Of a DNA stretch of 61,988 nucleotides, positions 41,903-50,061 are shown piece after piece. Positions within the stretch are counted from its first letter, which is position 1. Each line of letters opens with the position of its first letter. Both the position numbers and the translations under genes were made by a program. Source of the DNA: Candidatus Jorgensenbacteria bacterium GW2011_GWA1_48_11 (GTDB lineage Bacteria > Patescibacteriota > Minisyncoccia > UBA6257 > GWB1-50-10); assembly GCA_001003475.1 (NCBI GenBank), contig LCPF01000002.1:2190-64177 (forward strand), given 5' to 3'. Under the pieces are notes generated by a model that had not been told where the DNA came from, did not search any database, and saw nothing but the letters and a program-made list of their open reading frames with translations.

Positions 41903-43633
41903 ATGATCTCAAAAACTCCCAAATTTGATAATGCTATAGACGAAGTTTTAAGCAAGCTTCAACCGCACGAAAGAAAATGTGCTTCTTGCGGCGAGAATTT
42001 CTTGGTGGAAAAAGAAGATATAGATTTCTATAAAATGCTTCGTGTGCCGCCGCCGACGCTATGTCCGCTCTGCCGGAAGAAGCGCCGATTCGGACAATTT
42101 ATGAGGGTCCCTAAATTCTTTAAGAAGAAATGCGGTGTTCCGGGCCATACAGAAGAGGCTATAACGGTTTTTCCTCCTTCTTCGCCTCACAAGATATATG
42201 ATTTCTCCTTTTACCATTCCGATGGATGGGATGCCGCTACGTATGGGCGGGAATACGACGCGTCAAAATCTTTTTTTACGCAGTTCAAAGAATTATTCTT
42301 TGATGTACCCCATATTTCCCTTGAACGCGATCCGTTGGGCGTTGGCGTCGAGTACACCCTTGGCGGGCGCGGCGGGAAGAATAATTACTATTGCTCCATG
42401 GGGTTTGAAAGTCAGGATTGTCGCTATTGTTTTGACGTACGTTTTTCTAATAATGTAGCGGATTCGCACCTCATTACCAACTCGGAATTTCTCTATCAAT
42501 GCGTGGCATCGGCTTTTTGCAATCACTGTATTTCGGTGGTCGGATGTTCTCACTGCATTGATTGCGCGTTTCTTTATGACTGCAAAAACTGCTCTAATTG
42601 TTTTTTGTCCTCTAATCTGCGGAACAAATCCTACGTCTTCGAGAATGAACAATTTACGAAAGAAGAATACGAAAAGAAAATCGCCGGGATCAATCTTGGA
42701 AAAAGAGAGCAATTCAATGCTTGTCTTCGAAACTTCAATAAATTGATGGAAAAAGCCCTCCATCGTTCCATACAGACCGTGAATACAAACGGTTCTGTCG
42801 GCGACAGCCTTATGGAATGCAATCAGTGTTACTTCGTTTTTCAGACCATGAAATCGGATCACGTCCGCTTTGCGGACAACTTACTTGGAACGAAGGATTC
42901 GATGGATGCAGTAAACGTTCTTGGGGAAAAATTCTACGAAACAGTGGTTGGAGTACCGGGGAACGCCCGCTTTTCCCTTTACGTGAGAAACTCAATCGAT
43001 ATGGAATATTGCGTTGAGTGTTATGATTGCCATGATTGCTTCGGCTGCGTCGGTCTGAAGAACAAAAAATTTCACATTTTTAATAAACCTTACTCCGAAA
43101 ATGAATATTGGCCGAAAATCGACGACGTAAAATCATCGATGCTGAAGAACGGAGAATATGGTGAATTTTTCCCGCTTGAATTTGGACTCTTTCCGTACCA
43201 GTCAAGTAACGGGCAGAAGAATTTTCCCATTAACGGAGTTCGAGCGAAAGAAATAGGCATTCCCTGGTATGACGAACCCGATACGAATGTGCCGGAAAAC
43301 GCGCGAATTAGGCGGGCCCCCGAAGACATTCCCGACGATATACGTAACGTGACGGACGAGATATTGGATGATGTCATTCTCTGCGAAGCGACAAAGAAAC
43401 CTTTTCTGATCACGCGTGCCGAGCTGGGTTTTTATAGGCGAATGAACGTGCCGATTCCTATGAAAAATCCGTGGCGACGCATGGAAGAACGGTCGGAATT
43501 GGAGCGTGGTGTTTGGTTATATCCATTTATTTGCCCGAAATGCGGGGAACGTTCATTTTCCACGTATAATCCTTTGCAACAAGAACGGCTGTCCATTTAC
43601 TGCGAGGAGTGTTATTTAAAGGAAGTGGTATGA
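41903..43633 (+). CDS. Large Cys-rich zinc-ribbon repeat protein, paralogue 4 (diverged)
   Basis: A 576-residue paralogue and the most diverged. It has an N-terminal extension of about 20 residues before CASCGENFLVEKEDIDFYKML and PPPTLCPLC. Central modules are CSNCFLSSNLRNKSYVFENE and CHDCFGCVGLKNKKFHIFNK. The C-terminal ribbon keeps FLITRAELGFYRRMNVPIP, but the CPxC pair is replaced by MKNPWRR. A CPKC and YCEEC pair remain near the end. It may therefore have lost one metal site. It follows paralogue 3 after 65 bases and precedes murG. Confidence 0.82.
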   Translation: MISKTPKFDNAIDEVLSKLQPHERKCASCGENFLVEKEDIDFYKMLRVPPPTLCPLCRKKRRFGQFMRVPKFFKKKCGVPGHTEEAITVFPPSSPHKIYDFSFYHSDGWDAATYGREYDASKSFFTQFKELFFDVPHISLERDPLGVGVEYTLGGRGGKNNYYCSMGFESQDCRYCFDVRFSNNVADSHLITNSEFLYQCVASAFCNHCISVVGCSHCIDCAFLYDCKNCSNCFLSSNLRNKSYVFENEQFTKEEYEKKIAGINLGKREQFNACLRNFNKLMEKALHRSIQTVNTNGSVGDSLMECNQCYFVFQTMKSDHVRFADNLLGTKDSMDAVNVLGEKFYETVVGVPGNARFSLYVRNSIDMEYCVECYDCHDCFGCVGLKNKKFHIFNKPYSENEYWPKIDDVKSSMLKNGEYGEFFPLEFGLFPYQSSNGQKNFPINGVRAKEIGIPWYDEPDTNVPENARIRRAPEDIPDDIRNVTDEILDDVILCEATKKPFLITRAELGFYRRMNVPIPMKNPWRRMEERSELERGVWLYPFICPKCGERSFSTYNPLQQERLSIYCEECYLKEVV

Positions 43634-43676
43634 ATAAATTACTTTTTTGGAAAAACAAATTAATTAGATTACAAGA

Positions 43677-43682
43677 TATAAT
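43677..43682 (+). promoter_or_regulatory. Predicted -10 box of murG
   Basis: TATAAT ends six bases before the murG ATG, predicting a leaderless mRNA and supporting the start chosen. Confidence 0.55.
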
Positions 43683-43688
43683 AAGTAG

Positions 43689-44828
43689 ATGGTTGAATCC
43701 GTGAGAATTTTACTGACTGGCGGCGGGAGCGGGGGACACGTCTACCCCTTAGTCGCCGTGGCCGAGGAGTTGAAAAAGCAGGCGCCCCAGGCCCAAATTT
43801 ATTATTTCGGCCCAAAGAGCGCTTTGAACGCCGAGTTCGTAAATCTGGGCATTGGCGTTTACAATATCGCCTCGAGCAAACTCCGGCGTTATTTTTCCCT
43901 GGCGAATTTCATTGACGTGCCGAAATTCTTTTGGAGCCTTGTTCAGGCATTTTTCAAGCTCTATTTTCTGATGCCAGACGTGGTTTTCTCCAAGGGCGGT
44001 CCGGGCGCCCTCTCCGTTATTCTGGCCGCTAAGTTCTATCTGATTCCGGTCATTATCCACGAATCCGACGCCGTGCCGGGACTTACGAACCGGCTTTCCG
44101 CCAAGCTTGCGAAAAGAATCGGCATTTCTTTCGCGGAAGCTGCCAAGTATTTTCCCAAAAACAAGACCGCTCTCGTCGGCAATCCCTTGCGATCGGGTTT
44201 GCTCGCATCGGTGAATCTCACCCAGGCCCAAGCAAAAAAAGATTTGCGTTTCGAAACCAATAAGCCGCTCATTCTCGTTTTGGGCGGTTCCCAGGGCGCC
44301 CAAGTGATAAATAGCCTGATCTGGGATAATTTTCTTTCGATTTTGGAAATCAGCCAAGTCTATCATCAGGTCGGCGACCTAAATTTGAGCGAGATTAAAG
44401 ACTTCATTGCCGGCGCGCCTCAAGAAATCCGGCTTGCCGGCGATCAGTACAAATTTACCGGCTTTTTCGATTTGCCGAGCCTGCGGGAAGCGCTATTCGC
44501 CGCCGACCTCGTTATTTCCCGGGCCGGCGCCGGCGCGATCTTCGAAATTGCCGCTTTCGGCAAGCCCTCGATTTTGGTACCGCTCGAGGGAGCCGCCAAC
44601 GGCCACCAGCGGGTCAACGCTTACGCTTACGCCGAAACAGGCGCCGCCGAAGTGATCGAGGAAGAAAATTTCACGATCAATATCTTAAAAACTCAAATTA
44701 AGGACATTTTGGGCAACGCCGCGAAAATGGGGGAAATGGCGACGGCCGCAAAGGCTTTTGCTAAGCCTGACACCGCCCAGGTTTTAGCCAAGGAAATTTT
44801 GTTTTTGAGTGGCGCGAGGTTTATTTGA
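43689..44828 (+). CDS. murG: UDP-GlcNAc:lipid I N-acetylglucosaminyltransferase
   Basis: A 379-residue GT-B enzyme that converts lipid I to lipid II. The N-terminal lobe starts ILLTGGGSGGHVYPLVAVAE, and continues with PDVVFSKGGPGALSV and VIIHESDAVPGLTNR. The C-terminal lobe has LVLGGSQGAQVIN, ADLVISRAGAGAIFEIAAFG and PSILVPLEGAANGHQRVNA with the UDP-GlcNAc binding residues. Length and motifs are normal. A gap of about 540 bases holding small genes separates it from gltX. Confidence 0.95.
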   Translation: MVESVRILLTGGGSGGHVYPLVAVAEELKKQAPQAQIYYFGPKSALNAEFVNLGIGVYNIASSKLRRYFSLANFIDVPKFFWSLVQAFFKLYFLMPDVVFSKGGPGALSVILAAKFYLIPVIIHESDAVPGLTNRLSAKLAKRIGISFAEAAKYFPKNKTALVGNPLRSGLLASVNLTQAQAKKDLRFETNKPLILVLGGSQGAQVINSLIWDNFLSILEISQVYHQVGDLNLSEIKDFIAGAPQEIRLAGDQYKFTGFFDLPSLREALFAADLVISRAGAGAIFEIAAFGKPSILVPLEGAANGHQRVNAYAYAETGAAEVIEEENFTINILKTQIKDILGNAAKMGEMATAAKAFAKPDTAQVLAKEILFLSGARFI

Positions 44829-44931
44829 TTTTAGCTTAGCTCCTTTGACTTTTTGAGAGTTTAACTTTTTAATCTCTTTCAAAACTAGCGCTATAATTAA
44901 TTATAACGGTGTAAGGAAATTATAAAGAGAG

Positions 44932-45054
44932 TTGGAAGAGATTTTAAAATCGTTTTTAGGTTTAGTTTCAACTGAAATCGTGAAAATCCCAGTGGTATAT
45001 CGTAGTATACCACCTCAAAAATTAACTATTGAATCATTAAAATTGTTGGATTAA
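44932..45054 (+). CDS. Possible 40-residue small protein
   Basis: A short frame starting with TTG: it encodes a peptide with KSFLGLVSTEIVKIPVVYRS and ends ESLKLLD. A TATAAT hexamer lies at 44,892-44,897 upstream. A hairpin (GTGGTATA / TATACCAC, 44,991-45,012) falls inside the frame. There is no strong ribosome site, so this may be noncoding. The rest of the 44,829-45,055 gap holds nothing else I can support. Confidence 0.2.
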   Translation: MEEILKSFLGLVSTEIVKIPVVYRSIPPQKLTIESLKLLD

Positions 45055-45055
45055 A

Positions 45056-45086
45056 CAAAAAGAGCCGCACCCGTAGGTTTGGCTCT
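45056..45086 (-). terminator. Terminator of the 34-residue membrane peptide gene
   Basis: On the minus strand AGAGCC and GGCTCT pair around a 14-base loop with an inner ACC/GGT, followed by TTTTTG. Confidence 0.7.
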
Positions 45087-45140
45087 CGGTCCAAAAAAGG
45101 ACTCTTGGGATTTTTTCGGAACCCCTTAACCGGTTGAAGA

Positions 45141-45245
45141 TTACACCGTTACGGCGATGACGATCAACGCGCCGCACATGAACGAGAGAAGCCACTTGAT
45201 ACCCTTGAGATGATCGATCATCTCTTCTGCCTGCTGACTCGTCAT
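45141..45245 (-). CDS. 34-residue single-helix membrane peptide
   Basis: A short gene encoding MTSQQAEEMIDHLKGIKWLL followed by SFMCGALIVIAVTV. The N-terminal half is an amphipathic acidic helix and the C-terminal half one membrane helix. It has its own promoter (TTGACT, 17-base spacer, TAGAAT), a GAGG ribosome site eight bases before the ATG, and its own hairpin terminator. This complete set of signals makes it a convincing gene despite its size. It is one of the stand-alone cassettes in this window. Function unknown. Confidence 0.7.
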   Translation of the reverse strand: MTSQQAEEMIDHLKGIKWLLSFMCGALIVIAVTV

Positions 45246-45290
45246 TTTGCGCCTCACAGAGCGGGTTCGTTGCTTGATGCTGCTATTTAT

Positions 45291-45319
45291 ATTCTAGCAC
45301 AAATCTACTAGGAAGTCAA
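45291..45319 (-). promoter_or_regulatory. Promoter of the 34-residue peptide gene
   Basis: TTGACT (45,319-45,314), 17-base spacer, TAGAAT (45,296-45,291) on the minus strand. Confidence 0.75.
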
Positions 45320-45369
45320 GCAAGAAAAGGTTTAAATAGGCGAAAAACAAGGCTATAATTAAAAAACTT

Positions 45370-46773
45370 ATGATTAGGGTTAGATTTGCGCCATCGCCAA
45401 CCGGCCATTTGCATATGGGTGGTGTCAGAACCGCTCTTTTTAACTGGCTTTTTGCCCGCCATGAAGGCGGCAAGTTCCTTTTGCGCATTGAAGACACCGA
45501 CAAGAACCGTTCCAAGAAAGAATACGAGGATGAGATAATCAATGTTTTGAAATGGCTTGGTCTTGACTGGGATGAGGAAGTGAACCGGCAAAGCGAAAGG
45601 TTGTCCCTTTACGAAGGGTATCTCAAAAAACTCTTCGAATCGGGTTTGGCTTATTACTGTTTTTGCACGCTCGAAGAGCTTGAAGCGGAAAGCCAGGCCC
45701 AGCTTACTCAAGGATTGCCGCCCAAATACAGCGGCAAATGCCGTCATTTGAAGCGGGAAGAAGTCGAAGAGCGTCTCAAAAAAGAACCAGCCGTGATCCG
45801 CTTTAAGGTTCCAAATAGGGTAGTGGCTTTTCACGATATGATCAGGGGCAATGTGGAATTCAATGCCGAGCTTATCGGGGATATTGTCATTGCGAAAAGC
45901 TTGCAAGAACCTTTGTATAATTTTGCGGCGGCCGTTGACGATTTTGAAATGAAGATCACTCACGTCATCCGTGGCGAGGAACACATCTCAAACACGCCTA
46001 AGCAGATTCTGATCCAGGAAGCTTTGGGTTTCGATCGGCTTGAATACGCCCATTTACCCCTGATCCTCGGGCCGGATCGGAAAAAACTTTCCAAGCGTTT
46101 TTTGGATAAGTCCATGGACGATTACATCAAGGACGGTTATTTAGCCGAAGCGATCATTAATTTTTTGGTACTTTTAGGTTGGCACCCCAAAGAAGACCGG
46201 GAAGTGATAAGTCTGGCCGATATGGTAAAAGAGTTCAGTTTGAACCGAGTCCAAAAAGCCGGCGCTATTTTCAATCCGGAAAAACTGGATTGGCTGAACG
46301 GTTATTATTTGCGGTCCTTGCCGCTGAAAATCATTGTCGAAAAGTTGAAAAAATTCATTCCGACGGCCTGGCTCAAGAAAGAAAAACTTTTGGAGAAGGT
46401 GATCGAGATCGAAAAAGAACGGATGCGGCGCTTGAATGAATTTCCCGATTTGGCCGGTTTTTTCTTCGATTTGCCGGATTATCCGGTTTTGATTTTGAAC
46501 TGGCAGAAAACAAATGCGGCAACAACCCTGGATAATCTGAAGGCCGTGGCCGAAGCTTTAAGGGCGGTTCCCAAGGAAGATTTCTCCAAAAAAACATTCG
46601 AATCCAGCCTGATGCTTTTGGCCGATGCCAGGGGCCGGGGTGAGATATTCTGGCCTTTGCGGGTGGCTTTATCGGGTAGGGAAGCCTCGCCCGGCCCCTT
46701 GGATATCTTGGAAATTTTGGGCAAAGAAGAATCTTTGCAGAGGATCCAGGCGGCCATCAAGAAACTTTCCTGA
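45370..46773 (+). CDS. gltX: Glutamyl-tRNA synthetase
   Basis: A 467-residue class I synthetase. The HIGH motif is in RFAPSPTGHLHMGGVRTALF, the KMSKS-type motif is KKLSKRF (about residue 238), and IRGEEHISNTPKQILI matches the family. A TATAAT hexamer lies ten bases before the ATG. Whether it also charges tRNA-Gln (with GatCAB amidation) or a separate GlnRS exists cannot be judged here. Confidence 0.95.
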   Translation: MIRVRFAPSPTGHLHMGGVRTALFNWLFARHEGGKFLLRIEDTDKNRSKKEYEDEIINVLKWLGLDWDEEVNRQSERLSLYEGYLKKLFESGLAYYCFCTLEELEAESQAQLTQGLPPKYSGKCRHLKREEVEERLKKEPAVIRFKVPNRVVAFHDMIRGNVEFNAELIGDIVIAKSLQEPLYNFAAAVDDFEMKITHVIRGEEHISNTPKQILIQEALGFDRLEYAHLPLILGPDRKKLSKRFLDKSMDDYIKDGYLAEAIINFLVLLGWHPKEDREVISLADMVKEFSLNRVQKAGAIFNPEKLDWLNGYYLRSLPLKIIVEKLKKFIPTAWLKKEKLLEKVIEIEKERMRRLNEFPDLAGFFFDLPDYPVLILNWQKTNAATTLDNLKAVAEALRAVPKEDFSKKTFESSLMLLADARGRGEIFWPLRVALSGREASPGPLDILEILGKEESLQRIQAAIKKLS

Positions 46774-46780
46774 TATTTCT

Positions 46781-48052
46781 ATGACTAGAAAGAGCTTAAA
46801 AATCTTTATTGCTTTTGCACTTTGTTTGATTTTTTTCGGTCTCAAAGGGGATCGCGTTTTTGCCCAGGTTGCCACCACCACGTCTAATCTGCAGGATTTG
46901 ATTACCCAAAAAAGCGTTCAGCTTCAGATACTGCAGGATCAGCGGGATCAGCTCGAGAGAACCATCCAGGCGACAAGCCAAACCGGTTCATCCCTTAAGA
47001 ACGAACTTAAACAAATGGATTACAACATCAGCCAGCTGAATTTATCCATTCAGGCCAATAAGATCACGCTCGATAAATTGAACCTGCAGATCGCGGCGGC
47101 CTCAAGCGATGTCCAAAACATCAATGGCGCGGTTCAGAACTCCAAGGATACGATCCGCCAGCTTTTTACCGAGTTGCAGCAGGCCGATCACGATAATCTT
47201 TTCACGATTTTTTTGAAGAATAAAAGCTTGAGCCAGAGTGTGGACGAAGCCCAATCTTTGGCGACTTTGAACAAGGCCTTGATCGATAATATTCAAAACC
47301 TCAAAAACTATCAGCTTCAGCTCTCCAAAAAAATTCAGGAACAGAAACAAATCCAGGTGCAAAAGCAGGTTGAGAACGTAAATTTGGCCAATCGCCAGAC
47401 TATTGTCCAGGAACAAAAAACGGAAAAACAGCAGATCCTTGCCCAAACTAAAGACCAGGAACAGCTTTATCGCGAACAGCTTCAGCAGGTAATCCAGCTG
47501 CAATTGTCCATTTCGAGCGAAGTGGAAAAGATCGAAGCCGAATTAAGAAAACACATTGACCCCAATCTGTTGCCCATTCCGCGGCCGGGCGTGCTGGCAA
47601 TCCCGGTCGAAGGCAATCTGACTCAAGGCTACGGCTACACTAAGTTCGCTAAAAACGGCTACCGCGGCCAATTCCATAACGGCGTTGATATCGGTGCGCC
47701 CATCGGTACGCCGATCGTGGCGCCTGAAGACGGCACCGTGATTGTGACCGGCAATCAGGATAATTATTGCCGCAAGGCCGCTTACGGCCGCTTTGTTGTA
47801 CTGAAACATCCCGATAATTTAACGACGCTTTACGGCCACCTTTCCCAAATAATCGTTAAAAAGGGGGACACCGTGAAGAAAGGCGACATAATCGGCTATG
47901 TCGGCCGGACCGGCTATGCCACAGGCCCGCATCTGCATTTTACGGTTTACGCCGGGCCGACTTTTTACATGGGCTTTTCGAGGGGCTGCGGGTCAATGCC
48001 TTACGGCGGCGATTTGGACCCCACGGATTATCTGGATATGACGCAATTGTGA
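46781..48052 (+). CDS. M23 (LytM) peptidase with N-terminal coiled coil
   Basis: About 423 residues from the ATG at 46,781, chosen because it follows the gltX stop and begins a signal peptide (KSLKIFIAFALCLIFFGL... VFAQ). A long Gln-rich coiled coil spans about residues 30-260. The LytM domain starts about 270: GYRGQFHNGVDIGAPIGTPI, VVLKHPDNLTTLYGHLSQI, GYATGPHLHFTVY carry the zinc ligands (H..D, HxH). The layout matches EnvC-like murein hydrolase activators or hydrolases. Because the ligands are intact, enzyme activity is plausible. Confidence 0.88.
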   Translation: MTRKSLKIFIAFALCLIFFGLKGDRVFAQVATTTSNLQDLITQKSVQLQILQDQRDQLERTIQATSQTGSSLKNELKQMDYNISQLNLSIQANKITLDKLNLQIAAASSDVQNINGAVQNSKDTIRQLFTELQQADHDNLFTIFLKNKSLSQSVDEAQSLATLNKALIDNIQNLKNYQLQLSKKIQEQKQIQVQKQVENVNLANRQTIVQEQKTEKQQILAQTKDQEQLYREQLQQVIQLQLSISSEVEKIEAELRKHIDPNLLPIPRPGVLAIPVEGNLTQGYGYTKFAKNGYRGQFHNGVDIGAPIGTPIVAPEDGTVIVTGNQDNYCRKAAYGRFVVLKHPDNLTTLYGHLSQIIVKKGDTVKKGDIIGYVGRTGYATGPHLHFTVYAGPTFYMGFSRGCGSMPYGGDLDPTDYLDMTQL

Positions 48053-48118
48053 TAAAATATTATCTCATTTATGTCAATGTATAAGCTGGGCGGTTTTAAA
48101 AGTGTTATAATCAGTTCA

Positions 48119-48505
48119 ATGAAATATTGGCTTGCAGCGGTTTTGATTCTTGCTCCGGCAACTGGTTTTGCGGCGGTAAGCGATATTAATCTCAATCAAG
48201 TCCAAATTCCCGGTCCGGTTCAGGATTTATTCCAAACCTTCGGCCAGATCCACATTGACGTGGGCCAAAACCAAGCTGTCCAAAGTATCGGCCAAGGCAT
48301 CCAAGAAACCGTATCCCAGATAGGCCAAGACCCCCAAAATTGGCTTTCCCAACTCCAGAATTGGTGGGGGAGGCTTAACAGCTGGCTCCAGATCAATATC
48401 GGCGTCAGTTTCAGCCAGATCCTGACGGTCATCGCAAATCTCTTTATTTGGGTTTTCGAACTAATGATCAAGCTGATCAAATTGGCTTTGCCGAGTATCC
48501 AATAA
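48119..48505 (+). CDS. Small exported/membrane protein
   Basis: About 128 residues from the ATG at 48,119, where a signal peptide begins (MKYWLAAVLILAPATGFAA). A TATAAT hexamer ends seven bases before this ATG, supporting it over in-frame codons at 48,071. The middle is Gln-rich and contains WLSQLQNWWGRLNSWLQ. A C-terminal hydrophobic helix (ILTVIANLFIWVFELMIKL) probably anchors it. It lies between the M23 peptidase and murC. Family not recognised. Confidence 0.65.
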   Translation: MKYWLAAVLILAPATGFAAVSDINLNQVQIPGPVQDLFQTFGQIHIDVGQNQAVQSIGQGIQETVSQIGQDPQNWLSQLQNWWGRLNSWLQINIGVSFSQILTVIANLFIWVFELMIKLIKLALPSIQ

Positions 48506-48516
48506 TTTTCTTAGAA

Positions 48517-48552
48517 GTTCATTTTGCGATAGTTTACTGTTGCAAAATGAAC
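48517..48552. repeat. Inverted repeat upstream of murC
   Basis: GTTCATTTTGC and GCAAAATGAAC pair perfectly around a 14-base loop. It could terminate the upstream transcript, but no T-run follows. Confidence 0.55.
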
Positions 48553-48676
48553 GTTATGTTTTACGACTGAAATAAAAGCCTGTCAGGCATATATCTGTCG
48601 CAAAACATATATTGTGCGTCAGTAGAGATATCTGAAAAGCCCTCTTCCCCCTAGTTAATCTACTATATTGAATTCA

Positions 48677-50050
48677 ATGGTTCTTGGTAAAAGGATAGTC
48701 CATTTTATTGGCATTGGCGGCATTGGTATGAGCGCTCTGGCCCGCTATTTTTTAGCGAAAAATTGGCTTGTCAAGGGGTCGGACGTCTCCTCCAGTAGTT
48801 TGACTCAAAAGCTCATAAAAGAGGGCGTAAAGGTCAAAATAGGCCATAAAAAGGGTAATTTAAGGCCGAAAACGGCTCTAGTTATATACAATCAGGCTAT
48901 TCCCCCTTCAAACCCGGAAATCGTGGAAGCCCGTCGCCGGCATCTGAAAATTTTGTCTTATCCCGAGGCTTTGGGCGAGCTCACGAGAAAGTATGAAACC
49001 ATTGCCATTGCCGGTGCCCACGGTAAAAGCACGACAACATCCCTTATCTCGGTCGTGCTTCTCAAAGTCGGTTTTGATCCGACTGTCGTCGTGGGTACTT
49101 TGCTTAAGGAATTCGGCGACAGAAATTTCCGTTTCGGCCGAAGCCGCTGGCTTGTGATCGAAGCCGATGAATTCCATGCTTCGTTTTTGAATTACTCCCC
49201 CACTTACGCTCTCATCACCAATATTGACCGGGAGCATCTGGACTATTACAAGAATTTCGGGAATGTCAAAAAATCTTTTCTTAGATTTATCGCCAACGTC
49301 AAACGGAACGGCGTTTTGGTCTTGAACCGCGACAATAAGGAACTTTTCGGTTTGAAAAATAGGATCAAAAAAACAGCGAAGTGCAATTTCCTGAAAATTA
49401 TCTGGTATTCGCTCCGCGATTCCAAAAAATTGAATTCCAAGATCAAAGCGGTTTTAAAAATCCCGGGCGAACATAATTTATCCAATGCTTTGGGCGCTTA
49501 TACTCTGGCCCGGCATTTGGGGATTGAGGAAAAGGAAATTTTGAAAGCCCTGGGCAGCTATCGCGGCACCTGGAGGCGAATGGAATACAAGGGTTTGCTC
49601 AAGATCAGAAACTCAAAATTTAGGATTCCCGTTTACGACGATTACGCCCACCATCCCACGGAAATTAAAGCGACTCTTCAGGGTCTTCGGGAAAAATATC
49701 CCAGATCCAAGCTTGTTTGCGTGTTTCAACCGCATCAGGCTGAAAGACTGCGCTTGCTTTTCCGGGATTTTGTCCGGGCCTTTGATGAGGCCGATATTTT
49801 GGTGCTTTGTCCCGCCTACCGGGTGGCCGGCCGGGATAAAATTCATAAGGCCTATTCTTCGGAAATGCTGGCGAAGGCCATTGCTATTAGAAATTCGAAA
49901 TTAGGCCTTGAAAATTCCGTTGTCTATCTCTCCTCCCCCAAGCGTCTCAGGCAAATTCTAAATTCTAAATTCGAAACTCTAAATTCTGCCGTCATCGTCA
50001 TGATGGGCGCCGGCGATATTGTGAATTACACGAAACTTCTGTTATCCTAG
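48677..50050 (+). CDS. murC: UDP-N-acetylmuramate-L-alanine ligase
   Basis: About 457 residues from the ATG at 48,677; a TATATT hexamer ends seven bases before it, and MVLGKRIVHFIGIGGIGMSA is the usual start. The ATP loop is AGAHGKSTTTSL, followed by EADEFHASFL, TNIDREHLDYY and GEHNLSNALGAY; the C-terminal domain has YDDYAHHPTEIKATLQGL. The enzyme adds the first stem-peptide residue. The final ~50 residues contain low-complexity inserts (AIRNSKLGLENS, ILNSKFETLNSA) encoded by AAATTCTAAATT-type repeats, and another short one near residue 313. Confidence 0.94.
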   Translation: MVLGKRIVHFIGIGGIGMSALARYFLAKNWLVKGSDVSSSSLTQKLIKEGVKVKIGHKKGNLRPKTALVIYNQAIPPSNPEIVEARRRHLKILSYPEALGELTRKYETIAIAGAHGKSTTTSLISVVLLKVGFDPTVVVGTLLKEFGDRNFRFGRSRWLVIEADEFHASFLNYSPTYALITNIDREHLDYYKNFGNVKKSFLRFIANVKRNGVLVLNRDNKELFGLKNRIKKTAKCNFLKIIWYSLRDSKKLNSKIKAVLKIPGEHNLSNALGAYTLARHLGIEEKEILKALGSYRGTWRRMEYKGLLKIRNSKFRIPVYDDYAHHPTEIKATLQGLREKYPRSKLVCVFQPHQAERLRLLFRDFVRAFDEADILVLCPAYRVAGRDKIHKAYSSEMLAKAIAIRNSKLGLENSVVYLSSPKRLRQILNSKFETLNSAVIVMMGAGDIVNYTKLLLS

Positions 50051-50061
50051 GTTTATTAAGA

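Noticed and set aside
46625-46780. Extended M23 peptidase start inside gltX
   Set aside because: The extension overlaps gltX by 150 bases, and the signal peptide starts at 46,781.
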